Positions 52,080-61,530 of a DNA stretch of 64,000 nt are shown here, one piece after another; the first letter of the stretch is position 1; each line of letters begins with the position of its first letter. Source of the DNA: JANQHS01 sp965227315 (GTDB taxonomy: Bacteria; Bacteroidota; Bacteroidia; Cytophagales; CCMP332). The notes beneath the pieces are model-generated. The model was not told where the DNA came from. It did no database searches and worked only from the letters and a program-made list of their open reading frames with translations. The stretch is taken from NCBI GenBank assembly GCA_965227315.1, contig OZ245737.1, positions 1,984,001-2,048,000 on the forward strand, given 5' to 3'. Both the position numbers and the translations under genes were made by a program.

Positions 52080-52625
52080 ATGAGTCAAACGGAATTTCTC
52101 ATACTCATCCCGGGGATTTTGATTGCCCTTTCCCTTGCCGAAATGATCATCTATGTAGGCAAGACCATACGATACAAGGTGAAGGTCTATTGGGAATTGG
52201 GGCTGCTGCTTTTTCTTTCGCTGGACCTGTTATTCGGAAACTGGTATGCTTTTTATCAAAGAATCCAGTTCATACATGAGAGCTACGGGATCTTTCTCCT
52301 CGTGAATCTCGTTCCGATCGTCTTTTTCATTTATTCTGCAGTCCTGGTTCCTGAAAATATATTGGATACCAATATCTCCGATGGCAAGGATCATTATTTG
52401 AGAAACAGAAAGATGATCTGGGCCCTGCTTACGGCCTATGTTTTTTCCAATTACCTCACCGTGGATCTGCTTCTGGCCCAGGACAACATGCTGCAGATCG
52501 CCCGAGCGGTCTTTATCCCCTTGGTGGGAGCGAATATTTTCATCAACAGCAAATACCTGCGGACAGGAGTAATTCTAGCGGCCTTTATAGTCCGCTATGG
52601 GATGATGTTGACGCCGGGAACTTAG
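52080..52625 (+). CDS. Integral membrane protein of unknown function
   Basis: A 181-residue protein with about six hydrophobic segments (near 5-25, 37-55, 68-90, 110-130, 138-150, 155-175), short loops and no recognisable motif. It starts with an ATG 38 bases from the divergent GNAT gene start. Probable inner-membrane protein; no partner gene adjacent. Confidence 0.6.
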   Translation: MSQTEFLILIPGILIALSLAEMIIYVGKTIRYKVKVYWELGLLLFLSLDLLFGNWYAFYQRIQFIHESYGIFLLVNLVPIVFFIYSAVLVPENILDTNISDGKDHYLRNRKMIWALLTAYVFSNYLTVDLLLAQDNMLQIARAVFIPLVGANIFINSKYLRTGVILAAFIVRYGMMLTPGT

Positions 52626-52633
52626 TGCGGGGA

Positions 52634-52696
52634 TTAAAGGATCAAAATGATCAGAAGGGTAATGCCAACGAGGATAATATTGATCAGATTTTTCAT
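52634..52696 (-). CDS. Possible 20-residue membrane micropeptide
   Basis: A minus-strand ATG at 52696 opens a 21-codon frame (stop TAA 52636-52634) coding almost only Ile, Leu, Val and Gly after MKN, with the length and hydrophobicity of one transmembrane helix. It lies in a 207-base gap downstream of the aldehyde dehydrogenase gene on the same strand, and a hairpin (52719-52738) sits just upstream. The size makes chance likely; there is no clear promoter or ribosome site. Confidence 0.2.
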   Translation of the reverse strand: MKNLINIILVGITLLIILIL

Positions 52697-52718
52697 TCTT
52701 TAATGTCGAGCTACAAAC

Positions 52719-52738
52719 TTGGGTACGAAGATACCCAA
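52719..52738. repeat. Inverted repeat between the ALDH and membrane-protein gene ends
   Basis: TTGGGTA (52719-52725) / TACCCAA (52732-52738), 7 base pairs with a 6-base loop and no T run on either side. It could be a weak terminator or processing hairpin. Confidence 0.35.
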
Positions 52739-52832
52739 AGAGAACACATCCGGTCGAGATCCGGGCCTTGATTACTCAACAAGTTTTCCACATTTCCACA
52801 GCGAAATGGTTTGGACCGTCAAATGGAGCCTG

Positions 52833-54227
52833 CTACCTGATCCCCGGGCTTTTGATGACCATCAATTTTTCCCGCAACATATCATGCATTGAATATGCGA
52901 TTCCGCCCATATTCAGACCGCTTTCCTCCTTGCCTCCGAAGGGCATCCAGTCCACGCGGAAGGCAGTATGTTCATTGACCATGACCGCCATGGCTTTCAG
53001 TCTTTGGACTCCCTGAAGCGCGGTGTTGATATTGTTTGTGAAAATCGCAGCCTGGAAATCAAAAGGAAGACTATTAGCTTTCTCTATCGCAGTATCAAAG
53101 TCAGAATAGGAATAGATGCAAACGACCGGTCCGAAGATCTCGGAACAGGAAACATTGATGTCATCCGGAGGATTCAGGATCACAGTTGGGGCATAGGTGG
53201 TTTCTCCCAGTTTTTCGCCTCCGCAGATAATCTCAGCACCTTTGGCCCTGGCTTCTTCCACCCATTCATGAACGCGGTCAACTTCTCCGGGCCGGATCAA
53301 TGGCCCGACCTCAGTTTTCGGATCCATGGGATCACCGACGATCTGTTTTTCGGCCAAACTCTTTATGCCCTGAGCTACCTGCTCAAAGACCTTCTCATGG
53401 GCGTACACCCTTTGAACCGAGACACAAACCTGACCGGCATGATAAAAAGCTCCTTTTGCCAGGGGGGCGAGGGCAGCATCAATATCCGCATCCGGTTCCA
53501 CGATCACCGGAGCAGCACCACCATGTTCCAATGCACATCTGACCCCGGGGGCAAGTTTGCTTCTCAGCATCCAACCTACCCGGGAGGATCCGATAAAGGT
53601 GAAGAAATTGATCCTTGGGTCTGTATATAACGGATCAGCATCTTTAACATCACAGACAATGCATTGGGCATAATCTTCAGGCAGCCCGGCCTCATAGAGG
53701 ATCTCCACCAGCCTGAATGCGGATAAAGGAGTCGCCTCAGCTGGCTTTACGACCACGGGGCATCCGGCAGCGATGGCAGGGATCACCTGGTGGATGATCA
53801 GGTTCAAGGGATGGTTAAAAGCCGATATCGCGGTGACCACTCCTCCAGGTTCCTTCATGGTGTAGGCGATCTTTCCATCGGAAGCAGCGTTAAGACCCAT
53901 GGGGATCTCTTCCCCGCCGATCTTTCCGATCTCTTCAATGGCCACATGAATTCCGTTGATAGCTCGAAGGACTTCGGCCTTTGAATCGACATAGGGTTTC
54001 CCACCCTCACTGGTGGCGAGTTTGGTAAGTTCTTCGATTTGGCCGGACATGATCTCTGCCGTTTTCCGGAGGATTGCTGAGATCTCAAACTTTTTAAGCC
54101 ATCTGCTTCTGTCTTTGAACAGGGCATGAGCCTTGTCGATTGCGGATATGACTTCTTCTCTCGACGATAGTGTGATCTCTTTGATCGGGGAACGATCGAA
54201 AGGATTGTAGACGGTCAATGTGCTCAT
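52833..54227 (-). CDS. NAD(P)-dependent aldehyde dehydrogenase
   Basis: A 464-residue cytoplasmic enzyme oxidising an aldehyde to its acid. The general-base glutamate E234 is in LEHGGAAP (the usual LELGGK site), the catalytic cysteine C268 in GQVCVSVQR, cofactor binding around FNHPLNLIIHQVIPA and VVKPAEATPL, and the C-terminal PFGGKEESG motif. Length and motifs are complete. It follows the acetolactate-synthase-like gene by 28 bases on the same strand, so both are probably one operon and one pathway. The LEHGG variant is typical of the glyceraldehyde-3-phosphate/lactaldehyde-like branch, not of betaine aldehyde dehydrogenases. Substrate unknown. Confidence 0.88.
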   Translation of the reverse strand: MSTLTVYNPFDRSPIKEITLSSREEVISAIDKAHALFKDRSRWLKKFEISAILRKTAEIMSGQIEELTKLATSEGGKPYVDSKAEVLRAINGIHVAIEEIGKIGGEEIPMGLNAASDGKIAYTMKEPGGVVTAISAFNHPLNLIIHQVIPAIAAGCPVVVKPAEATPLSAFRLVEILYEAGLPEDYAQCIVCDVKDADPLYTDPRINFFTFIGSSRVGWMLRSKLAPGVRCALEHGGAAPVIVEPDADIDAALAPLAKGAFYHAGQVCVSVQRVYAHEKVFEQVAQGIKSLAEKQIVGDPMDPKTEVGPLIRPGEVDRVHEWVEEARAKGAEIICGGEKLGETTYAPTVILNPPDDINVSCSEIFGPVVCIYSYSDFDTAIEKANSLPFDFQAAIFTNNINTALQGVQRLKAMAVMVNEHTAFRVDWMPFGGKEESGLNMGGIAYSMHDMLREKLMVIKSPGIR

Positions 54228-54255
54228 AACTGCTGGGATTAACGCCGCGAAATAA

Positions 54256-55905
54256 TCAATTTTTTGTCTTCTTCACTTCTTCTTTGAGCAAAACATTTAA
54301 GATGGGATGATTCAGAGAATAGTCCACGGCCAGATCGATTACATGAACCCCGGAGTTTTCCACACAATGGTTCAAAACATCCTGAAATTCCTTGTCATTG
54401 CCAGGGCGATGTCCATGGGCTCCATAGCTCTCGGCATACTTCATAAAATCAGGGTTCTTGTAGTCCAATCCCCAATTCTCAAAACCCATATCCTCCTGTT
54501 TCCATTTGATCATGCCGTATGCGCTGTCATTGAGGATGATCACGATCAGGTCAAGCCCCATCCTGACCGCAGTCTCAAGCTCCTGGGAATTCATCATAAA
54601 TCCGCCATCGCCCACTATGGCGATAACAGGCGCTTCAGGGTTCAATAACTTGGCTGCCATGGCGCTCGGCAATCCGGCACCCATGGTCGCCAGGGCATTG
54701 TCGAGTAGCACCGTGTTGGCCTCATAGGCTTTGTAGTTCCTTGCAAACCAAATTTTGTAAACCCCATTGTCCAGCGCAAGGATTCCTTCTGAAGGAAGTC
54801 TTTCCCTGAGCAGATGAACAAGTCTCTGCGGCAGCATGGGAAATCTGTCATCATGGAAATGCTTGCTGATCCTTTGGTCGATATTCTTTTTTGCATCGAA
54901 CATTTCTGAGCAATCCCAATTTCCGGCGTTCTTGACCTCTTCCTTGATCCTCCATATTGCGTTGGCGATATCGCCGACTACATTGAGTTGAGGGAAGTAA
55001 ACCTCATCAACTTCGGCAGGAAAGAAGTTCACATGGATGACCTTGGCTCCCTTATTCTCCATGAAAAATGGAGGTTTTTCAATGACATCATGCCCTACAT
55101 TGATGATCAGATCCGCTTTTTCAATAGCGCTGTGAATAAAGTCTTTAGAGGAAAGAGCGGCTGTTCCGAGAAAGTTCGGATGTCTTTCGTCAATCACACC
55201 CTTGCCCATCTGAGTATTGAAAAATGGGATATTGAGTTCTTCAATAAATTCCTTGAGCATTTTTCCCGTCCTCTTTCTGTTCGCCGCTGCTCCGATCAAC
55301 ACAAGGGGATATTTTGATTCATCAATCATTTGGGCAGCCGCAATTATAGCCTTGTCGTCAGGTACCGGGCGCCGGCTTCCGACCACTTCAAAGACTTTGG
55401 GATTTTTAACCTCCTCTTCTGCGATGTCCTCTGGGAGCTCTATATGGACCGCTCCCGGCCTCTCCTCCATGCTGATTCTGAAAGCCTCACGAACTGTGGC
55501 CCCGATACGACTTCCGTCCACAACAGCATGGGTGTATTTGGTGATGGGTCGCATCATATCGACTACATCCAGAATTTGAAACCTTCCCTGTTTGCTCGAT
55601 TTGATGGGTTTTTGACCTGTGATCATCATCATTGGCATGGCGCCGAGCTGGGCATAAGCCGCAGCGGTCACAAAATTGGTCGCCCCAGGGCCCAAGGTTG
55701 AAAGACAGACTCCCGGTTTGCCTGTGAGTCGACCATAGGTTGCCGCCATGAATCCCGCAGCCTGCTCATGGCGGGTGATGATCAATTCTATTTTCGATTT
55801 CCGGAGCGACTCCAGAAAATCCAGGTTTTCTTCACCGGGTATTCCAAAGATATATTCGACGCCCTCATTTTCGAGGGCCTTGATAAACAGGTCGGATGCC
55901 TTCAT
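54256..55905 (-). CDS. Acetolactate synthase-like ThDP-dependent enzyme (catabolic AlsS type)
   Basis: A 549-residue thiamine-diphosphate enzyme. The N-terminal Pyr domain has the cofactor-activating glutamate in ITRHEQAAGFMA and LGPGATNF. A central domain (about 195-330) precedes the C-terminal PP domain with GDGGFMMNSQELETA and ND at the end of the ThDP-Mg motif. LDNGVYKIWFAR followed by TMGAGLPSAMAA resembles catabolic AlsS more than IlvB. No small regulatory subunit gene (ilvN) is adjacent, which fits a catabolic or unrelated carboligase/decarboxylase. It is first in an operon with an aldehyde dehydrogenase. TAGCTTTA (55930-55923) is one mismatch from the -7 box 17 bases before the ATG. 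Confidence 0.85.
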   Translation of the reverse strand: MKASDLFIKALENEGVEYIFGIPGEENLDFLESLRKSKIELIITRHEQAAGFMAATYGRLTGKPGVCLSTLGPGATNFVTAAAYAQLGAMPMMMITGQKPIKSSKQGRFQILDVVDMMRPITKYTHAVVDGSRIGATVREAFRISMEERPGAVHIELPEDIAEEEVKNPKVFEVVGSRRPVPDDKAIIAAAQMIDESKYPLVLIGAAANRKRTGKMLKEFIEELNIPFFNTQMGKGVIDERHPNFLGTAALSSKDFIHSAIEKADLIINVGHDVIEKPPFFMENKGAKVIHVNFFPAEVDEVYFPQLNVVGDIANAIWRIKEEVKNAGNWDCSEMFDAKKNIDQRISKHFHDDRFPMLPQRLVHLLRERLPSEGILALDNGVYKIWFARNYKAYEANTVLLDNALATMGAGLPSAMAAKLLNPEAPVIAIVGDGGFMMNSQELETAVRMGLDLIVIILNDSAYGMIKWKQEDMGFENWGLDYKNPDFMKYAESYGAHGHRPGNDKEFQDVLNHCVENSGVHVIDLAVDYSLNHPILNVLLKEEVKKTKN

Positions 55906-55962
55906 AGCTTTCTGTTTGGGATTAAAGCTACTTAATTGTCCAATATCCTGAGGAGGATTATG

Positions 55963-57402
55963 CTATTGTATCAATACTTTGTGAATCGAATAATCCTGGC
56001 CGACATATAGTTTCAAAAAATATACTCCGGGATGCAGGTCTGATGTCTCGAGGGTTTTTCCCTTTCCCGACCTGATCGTTTTCAGATTTGCATTCATCAG
56101 GGACCAGTTCAGATCCTCCTTGTCGGCTTTCAGGTTAATGATTCCGGTAGAAGAAGGATTGGGGTAAACCGAAACTTCAGATCCTTTTTGGCGATCTTCG
56201 AGGTCGGTGATGATCAGATCCAGGAAGGCAATTCTGGGTAGTATTTGAGGAGCAGGTATCACCGCATTGTTGAAAAAACCGCCCGCCAGCGGGCCGGTAC
56301 CATACCAGATAAATGCTTCTACATCATTGTTCAACCCACCGTAAAAGATTGACAAGGCTGTATCCATAGGATGCGGGCTGGGTGTGTCAAAGGGTGTTGG
56401 GGTAAAAATACTTCCAGCGGGAATACTGGATCCATCTGAGAAGACGACTTCATCGAAGCCTCCGGCAAACACCAAAAAATCATAACTATCTCCATCGGTT
56501 TCTATGGAATGCACGAAACCAAATCGTTGGGTATTGTTCATTTTAAAACCATATCCTGGATTGATCCACTGGCTTCCATCCCATTTAGCGGCCATCAGCA
56601 GGGTGTCGTTACCGGATCTGTCAAAGGCACCTCCGGCATACAATTCGCTTTCGTAAAAGTTCATTGCATAAACGGTATTATTGAATCCCTGCCCCATGGG
56701 ATGCCACATGTTCCCATCCCACCTGGCGATTCCATTGACCAGGGTATCACCGGCATGGGTGAAATTTCCGCAGACATAAAGATCTCCGTTCCATTCCAGA
56801 AGCTGGTGAGGATTGATCACCTGTCCAAACATGGGACCTGACAGGCCGGAACCAAGTCTTGTCCACTTGCTTCCATCCCAAGCAGCGATGCCATATATGG
56901 TATCCGATCCGTTTTGGTCAAATTCTCCGCAGACGACGATTTGGTCATTCCACTCGATGATGTCGAAAAGATTACAGGTATAGAATTGTCCCGGATCACT
57001 GCCCGATAGGTAGAAGCCCTTGCCGAGTTTCGTCCAGTTTCCATTGTCGAGGAAATACACCCAGTTGGAATCGGTTCCAAATTCATAACCGACAATGTAT
57101 AGTGTATCATTGATTTTTTCCAGAGCATGGCCTGCGTCGTTTAGACCTCCGCCCAGCTCTGACCAGGTCATTGAGTTTGGGTTTAGTCGTGCAACATAAT
57201 TTGAGCTATAGCCTTCGATAGTGGTAAAAAAGCCGGTAGCGATCACGCTTCCCTCTTCACCGGAAAGGGTAGAATCAGCATAAAAATCAACAACTGTCCC
57301 GTTGGTATTTCCGATGGTATTACTGGCAGGAAAGCTTTGCCAGGATTGAGCAGAGGCAGGAAAGATCAGGATGGAAAGTACTAGGCTGAAGCAGAATTTC
57401 AT
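55963..57402 (-). CDS. T9SS-secreted kelch-like beta-propeller protein
   Basis: A 479-residue secreted protein with a signal peptide (MKFCFSLVLSILIFPASAQ, cut near 19). About six propeller blades (about 25-385) repeat the pattern I-A-x-W-D-G-x-x-W-x-x-L/M-G-x-G (AAWDGSKWTRLGSGL, ARWDGNMWHPMGQGF, AKWDGSQWINPGYGF). A T9SS sorting domain follows (about 405-479, VSVYPNPSSTGIINLK). The family resembles delta-60-repeat/kelch propellers; no enzyme motif. An upstream start at 57423 is possible, but the ATG at 57402 begins the signal. Confidence 0.78.
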   Translation of the reverse strand: MKFCFSLVLSILIFPASAQSWQSFPASNTIGNTNGTVVDFYADSTLSGEEGSVIATGFFTTIEGYSSNYVARLNPNSMTWSELGGGLNDAGHALEKINDTLYIVGYEFGTDSNWVYFLDNGNWTKLGKGFYLSGSDPGQFYTCNLFDIIEWNDQIVVCGEFDQNGSDTIYGIAAWDGSKWTRLGSGLSGPMFGQVINPHQLLEWNGDLYVCGNFTHAGDTLVNGIARWDGNMWHPMGQGFNNTVYAMNFYESELYAGGAFDRSGNDTLLMAAKWDGSQWINPGYGFKMNNTQRFGFVHSIETDGDSYDFLVFAGGFDEVVFSDGSSIPAGSIFTPTPFDTPSPHPMDTALSIFYGGLNNDVEAFIWYGTGPLAGGFFNNAVIPAPQILPRIAFLDLIITDLEDRQKGSEVSVYPNPSSTGIINLKADKEDLNWSLMNANLKTIRSGKGKTLETSDLHPGVYFLKLYVGQDYSIHKVLIQ

Positions 57403-57471
57403 ATCAAGGAGATTAGAGATCAAAGAAACCGCTGATCTCTCCCTTTCTCAATAATTTGTTTTTAGCATTTT

Positions 57472-59742
57472 TTAGTAGATCCAGAACCCGATATTGATGC
57501 CTGTACGCCAGGATTTGGCTTGGTCGGTAGATCCTATATTGACACTCAATGGCCCAAACGGAGACATATAGGCCAGTTCAAAACCCCATCCGAGGACTTC
57601 TGTTTTGGAATTAAAGTCCACGTCCTCAGCACTGGGATCCACCCATTGGGCAGGGTATTTTGAGCTTAGATAATTGACCCTTCCTGTCAAATAAAGGTTT
57701 GAAATGAACCGGGCTCTCAATGCCATGCCTGCCATTCCATAATAAGGGCTGATGTATTCAAACAGCTCCCCGCCCCAGAACATTTGTGTCCTTTCATAAT
57801 TCTGGTAAAAACCTCCAAGCCCGATTTCATTGTTGATGCCGATATTCCTTGCACTTGAGTATAGCGACGAAAGGAAAAAATTGGCATTCAATATCCTTCC
57901 GATGGGAAAATATCCTGAATAATCCAGCTTGAAGGATTGGTAATCTCCTACCTGGAAAAGGGCCTCTCCCGCAGCCTGTTCTACAGAATCATCGGGGTTG
58001 AAGATCACAGAGGAGTTGTTTTCAAATATGTATTTATAGCTCAGGCTTAAATTCGCTCCGCGAGTAGGAAAGAAAGGTTTGTCAAGCGTATTAAAGCCCA
58101 TAAACGCACCGGCATAATACGTTTCAAAATTGACCCGTTCTATGAAGGATAGGAAATCGGAAACCTTGGGGGTCAGATAGGAGAAATCGGCGCCGGCGAT
58201 GATCCCGAATGACCTCGTCGATTGAACGGTTGTGAACAAGGTGATGTAAGGTGAAAGCAGGTTGTTGTTGAGCGTCGAGATCCTGTTTCCATCTGAGAAG
58301 AGCGGTACTTCATAGAGTTCGACATCGGCTCCCAACTGGCTTGCTGCATTTTGCTTTCTTCCCAGATACTTGAGATAATTCAGATCTATCCTGGGGTTCT
58401 CGGCAAAATCGATCTCCAGAAGGGCTCGGGAGCTTTTGAGCAAAATATTCCTCAGTGTCAGATTTGCGTTGATCCCGGCACGAATTTCATTATTGTAATG
58501 AAGCGCTATTTTAAGCCTGGCGCGCTCGGATTCCCGCACCTTGATCTTCAAATTGTACTGATCGTCTCCCTCCGGGATCAGGTCATAGGCGATCTTTTGG
58601 AAATAGCCTGTTCCATAGACCTCCCTGATCCGCTTTGAGATAACCCCGGTATCCACAGTGTCATTTTCCCGCACCCTGAGTTTGGCCTTGATCAGGTCTG
58701 ATGGGATCTCCTTATTCCCTACTACTGTGATATGCGCAATGGGATATTTTGATCTCTCAGGAAGCTTCTTTGCTTTCTCCAGCTTGACTCCGGCAGCCTT
58801 GATCTTGTTTGCGATCTTAAGGATCCGGGGTTTTAGAGAATCGCCCATTTCCACTCCCCTCTCAATGATCTCTTTGCCGGAGCCGAAACTGTAGGTTCCG
58901 TAACCTGTCAGATCGGGCTCGATGTACAGGTCACATAGCTTGGTCTGCTCTCTGGTGTCCAGTGCACTCATGATAAAGGCCGATTGGCCAAGGATGTCCA
59001 CCAGGCTTTTGAGCTCTTCGGGCTGGCTGAGATCCGAGCTGACAAAAACCCCGATCACAATATCGGCGCCCATGTCAATGACCTCTTGAACGGGGAAATT
59101 CCTAACCAGCCCTCCATCGACCAAAAGTTTCCCATCTATACTCTCAGTGGTGAAAATGGAAGGAATAGCCATACTGGCACGCATCGCTTCGGATAGGGAC
59201 CCATGATCAAGAACGACGATATCGCCACTTGCAATATCGGTGGCCACACAGCGAAACGGAATTGGGAAGTCATCGAAATGCTCCACTCCATGGACTGATC
59301 TTGTAAGTGTCGAAAGGTATGCGGAGAGGTTCTGACCCTCGATCAATCCACTGGGAAGGCCTGGCCTAAGATTCCTGATCGGCAGGTCCAGCACATATCT
59401 CCCGTAATATTTCTTCTCTTCATAGGCCACCTCCTTTAAGGAGATTTGATTGCTCAGAAGACGGTCCCAATCCGCTTCCTGCGTGATCTGCTCCAGTTCC
59501 TCCGGTGAGTAGCCAATTGCATACAGGCCTCCGATGATGCTGCCCATGCTGGTGCCCGTGACATAGTCTGGCACGATGCCTGCTTCCTCGAGGACCTTCA
59601 AAACACCAATATGCGCCATGCCTTTTGCTCCACCTCCGCTCAATGCCAGACCTATTTTGGGTCTTTGGCTATTCTGTGGATAAGAGATTGCGGGCAGGAG
59701 CAAAATCAGAAAAAAAACGACGGCGATTTGGCTCTTTTTCAT
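57472..59742 (-). CDS. Patatin-like phospholipase fused to POTRA and BamA-type barrel (PlpD/type Vd-like)
   Basis: A 756-residue outer-membrane protein with a signal peptide (about 1-22) and a patatin lipase domain (about 28-300). The patatin domain has oxyanion motif GGGAKG (36-41), nucleophile Ser65 in GTSMG and catalytic Asp209 in the DGG motif, so the dyad is intact. A POTRA-like domain (about 315-400, HITVVGNKEIPSDLIKAKL) is followed by a 16-strand surface-antigen barrel (about 405-756) ending in an aromatic residue (NIGFWIY). It is likely a lipase displayed at or passed through the outer membrane. The extended frame to 59754 would need a TTG; the ATG at 59742 is better. Confidence 0.9.
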   Translation of the reverse strand: MKKSQIAVVFFLILLLPAISYPQNSQRPKIGLALSGGGAKGMAHIGVLKVLEEAGIVPDYVTGTSMGSIIGGLYAIGYSPEELEQITQEADWDRLLSNQISLKEVAYEEKKYYGRYVLDLPIRNLRPGLPSGLIEGQNLSAYLSTLTRSVHGVEHFDDFPIPFRCVATDIASGDIVVLDHGSLSEAMRASMAIPSIFTTESIDGKLLVDGGLVRNFPVQEVIDMGADIVIGVFVSSDLSQPEELKSLVDILGQSAFIMSALDTREQTKLCDLYIEPDLTGYGTYSFGSGKEIIERGVEMGDSLKPRILKIANKIKAAGVKLEKAKKLPERSKYPIAHITVVGNKEIPSDLIKAKLRVRENDTVDTGVISKRIREVYGTGYFQKIAYDLIPEGDDQYNLKIKVRESERARLKIALHYNNEIRAGINANLTLRNILLKSSRALLEIDFAENPRIDLNYLKYLGRKQNAASQLGADVELYEVPLFSDGNRISTLNNNLLSPYITLFTTVQSTRSFGIIAGADFSYLTPKVSDFLSFIERVNFETYYAGAFMGFNTLDKPFFPTRGANLSLSYKYIFENNSSVIFNPDDSVEQAAGEALFQVGDYQSFKLDYSGYFPIGRILNANFFLSSLYSSARNIGINNEIGLGGFYQNYERTQMFWGGELFEYISPYYGMAGMALRARFISNLYLTGRVNYLSSKYPAQWVDPSAEDVDFNSKTEVLGWGFELAYMSPFGPLSVNIGSTDQAKSWRTGINIGFWIY

Positions 59743-59888
59743 CCTTGTCCTCAAAGAGAACCAATTTTAATGAAATCCAAAAAATTAATATATCTGTGGA
59801 TAATTTGTACTTTTCAAGTTAATCGGGAATATTTCATTTTAGGTTAATAAATGGATATTTTTAGGTTGGGAAGGTAGCCTTCAGTCCT

Positions 59889-61367
59889 ATGAGGAAAAAG
59901 GGAAACATCCATGCGCTAATCCATTCACTGACCAAGACCGAGAAGAGATACGTCAAGGTTTTCGCCAAGCTACACGGTGACAGTCCCAATTATATCAAAC
60001 TCCTGGAGGCCATTGAAGAACAGGTCCAGTACGATGAGCAGGCCATCAAAAGTAGATTCGAAGGAGAGGCTTTTACAAAGCAGCTTCATGTCACCAAGAA
60101 CTACCTTCAGAATCTCATTCTGAAGGCGCTCAGAAATTTTTATCATCATCCTCTATCGAGAGCCGAACTGCTGGACATGCTCCGAAATATTGAGATCCTC
60201 TTCGAGAAAGGGCTCAAGGATCATGTTGAATTCTACCTGCTGAAGGGAATCAAATGGTCAAGGGAGATCGAGGTGTTCGACCTGCAGTTTTCTTTCCTGG
60301 ACTGGCAAAAAAAATGGCTTCAAAGCTTTTGGAGCGATTCTTTCCGCGAGCACAGCAAGTATATGGATCGTGATTTCCAGGCCTGCCTGAAGAGCATGAT
60401 GAACTTGGATGAGTACCGTCATCTGTATGACAACATGGACAAGCTTCTTTCGTCTTCAAGGGTTGCGGCTGGCTATTACACCGATGAAGTGATCGGAAGT
60501 CCATTGATGGAATCCACCAAGAGTGCCTTCTCTGTACGCGCGAAGATGATCTACTATAAGATCCTGTTCAGGTACTATTATATTCATAAGCAAAACCTCA
60601 AAAGGGGAATCAAGGAAGGCAAAAAACTCCTTCAGCTTGGAAGGGAAAACACCCAGCTTGTGGTTCATCATCTGGAGGATTTTCTTGAGGGTATGTGGTT
60701 TATGGTCAGAGCCCTTTTCCAAAACCGGGAAGCTGATCTGTTGCAGGAATTCCTTTCTGAACTATCGGAGATCTTCAAATCACTTGAAAAAGGGCAGTCC
60801 TTTTCAAATATTCATATCAACCAATTGGAGGTGCTCTCATGGCAATTGAGAATACTTGAAATAGCCCCTGAAAAATTCAGGCAGGCGCAATGGGAAAGGA
60901 CCTTTGAAAAAGAAATTGAAAAGAACAGATCCAGATCTTTTGCCAAACCCTTCGCGAAAACCCTGTTGATCAGGACATGGCTTGCCTTCTACTCGCATGA
61001 TCATGACCGTGCCAAAGAGTATGCAAACCAAATTCTTGCGGAATTCAACTATCCGACCTATATGCCTTATCGTGACGCTGCATTGATGTTTCTCAACCTG
61101 ATCGCGCTACATTCAAATAGGATTCCAAGTATCAAGATGAACTTCAACAACTCCAGGAAAATATGGGTGGCAGCAAATAAGGGTTCCCTGGAGGAGCGGA
61201 GAAAAGTATTTGGTGCACTTACAAACTCAAAAAAGGAGGATTGGAAGGGTTTGCTTGGAAAAGCATTGCAAAACGAAAGAAAAAGGGCAGACAAAAAATT
61301 TCTTTCCTCGGTGAATGAAAAGGAGGTATTCCTTTTCTTTGGCCAACAATACCTCGATCATGCTTAA
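59889..61367 (+). CDS. Conserved helical protein of unknown function
   Basis: A 492-residue soluble, basic protein made almost only of helices. The N-terminal signature SLTKTEKRYVKVFAKLHGD and HVTKNYLQNLILKALRNF is one I associate with an unnamed Bacteroidetes family. The middle part has a TPR-like helix-pair rhythm (about 90-420). No signal peptide or catalytic motif. The next gene starts 8 bases inside its 3' end, so it leads a three-gene overlapping operon with a small membrane protein and GH20 hexosaminidase. TATTTTTA (59852-59859) is a one-mismatch -7 box. A scaffold or regulatory role is possible but unproven. Confidence 0.65.
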   Translation: MRKKGNIHALIHSLTKTEKRYVKVFAKLHGDSPNYIKLLEAIEEQVQYDEQAIKSRFEGEAFTKQLHVTKNYLQNLILKALRNFYHHPLSRAELLDMLRNIEILFEKGLKDHVEFYLLKGIKWSREIEVFDLQFSFLDWQKKWLQSFWSDSFREHSKYMDRDFQACLKSMMNLDEYRHLYDNMDKLLSSSRVAAGYYTDEVIGSPLMESTKSAFSVRAKMIYYKILFRYYYIHKQNLKRGIKEGKKLLQLGRENTQLVVHHLEDFLEGMWFMVRALFQNREADLLQEFLSELSEIFKSLEKGQSFSNIHINQLEVLSWQLRILEIAPEKFRQAQWERTFEKEIEKNRSRSFAKPFAKTLLIRTWLAFYSHDHDRAKEYANQILAEFNYPTYMPYRDAALMFLNLIALHSNRIPSIKMNFNNSRKIWVAANKGSLEERRKVFGALTNSKKEDWKGLLGKALQNERKRADKKFLSSVNEKEVFLFFGQQYLDHA

Positions 61368-61530
61368 GGCCGCTGTCGCCCTAAATGTGTTTGCCTTTTT
61401 TCTTTTTGTTGCCAATGGGATCATCCTTGTCCAAAAGAATTCGGAACAATATAAATTCGCTTTTGCCATGGCGGGCCTTTTTCTGCTGCTTTCCTTTTTT
61501 TACGGACGAAAACTGAGAAACAGAAAGTGA
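61360..61530 (+). CDS. Small two-helix membrane protein
   Basis: A 56-residue protein with two transmembrane segments (about 3-20 and 31-48) and a basic end (GRKLRNRK), so the C-terminus should be cytoplasmic. It overlaps the upstream gene by 8 bases (ATG at 61360, upstream TAA 61365-61367) and the downstream hexosaminidase by 4 bases (GTGA). The frame extends to 61315, but that would overlap the previous gene much more. Function unknown. Confidence 0.6.
   Translation: MLKAAVALNVFAFFLFVANGIILVQKNSEQYKFAFAMAGLFLLLSFFYGRKLRNRK

Noticed and set aside
52968..53630. 220-codon plus-strand open frame
   Set aside because: Shadow of the aldehyde dehydrogenase gene on the other strand.
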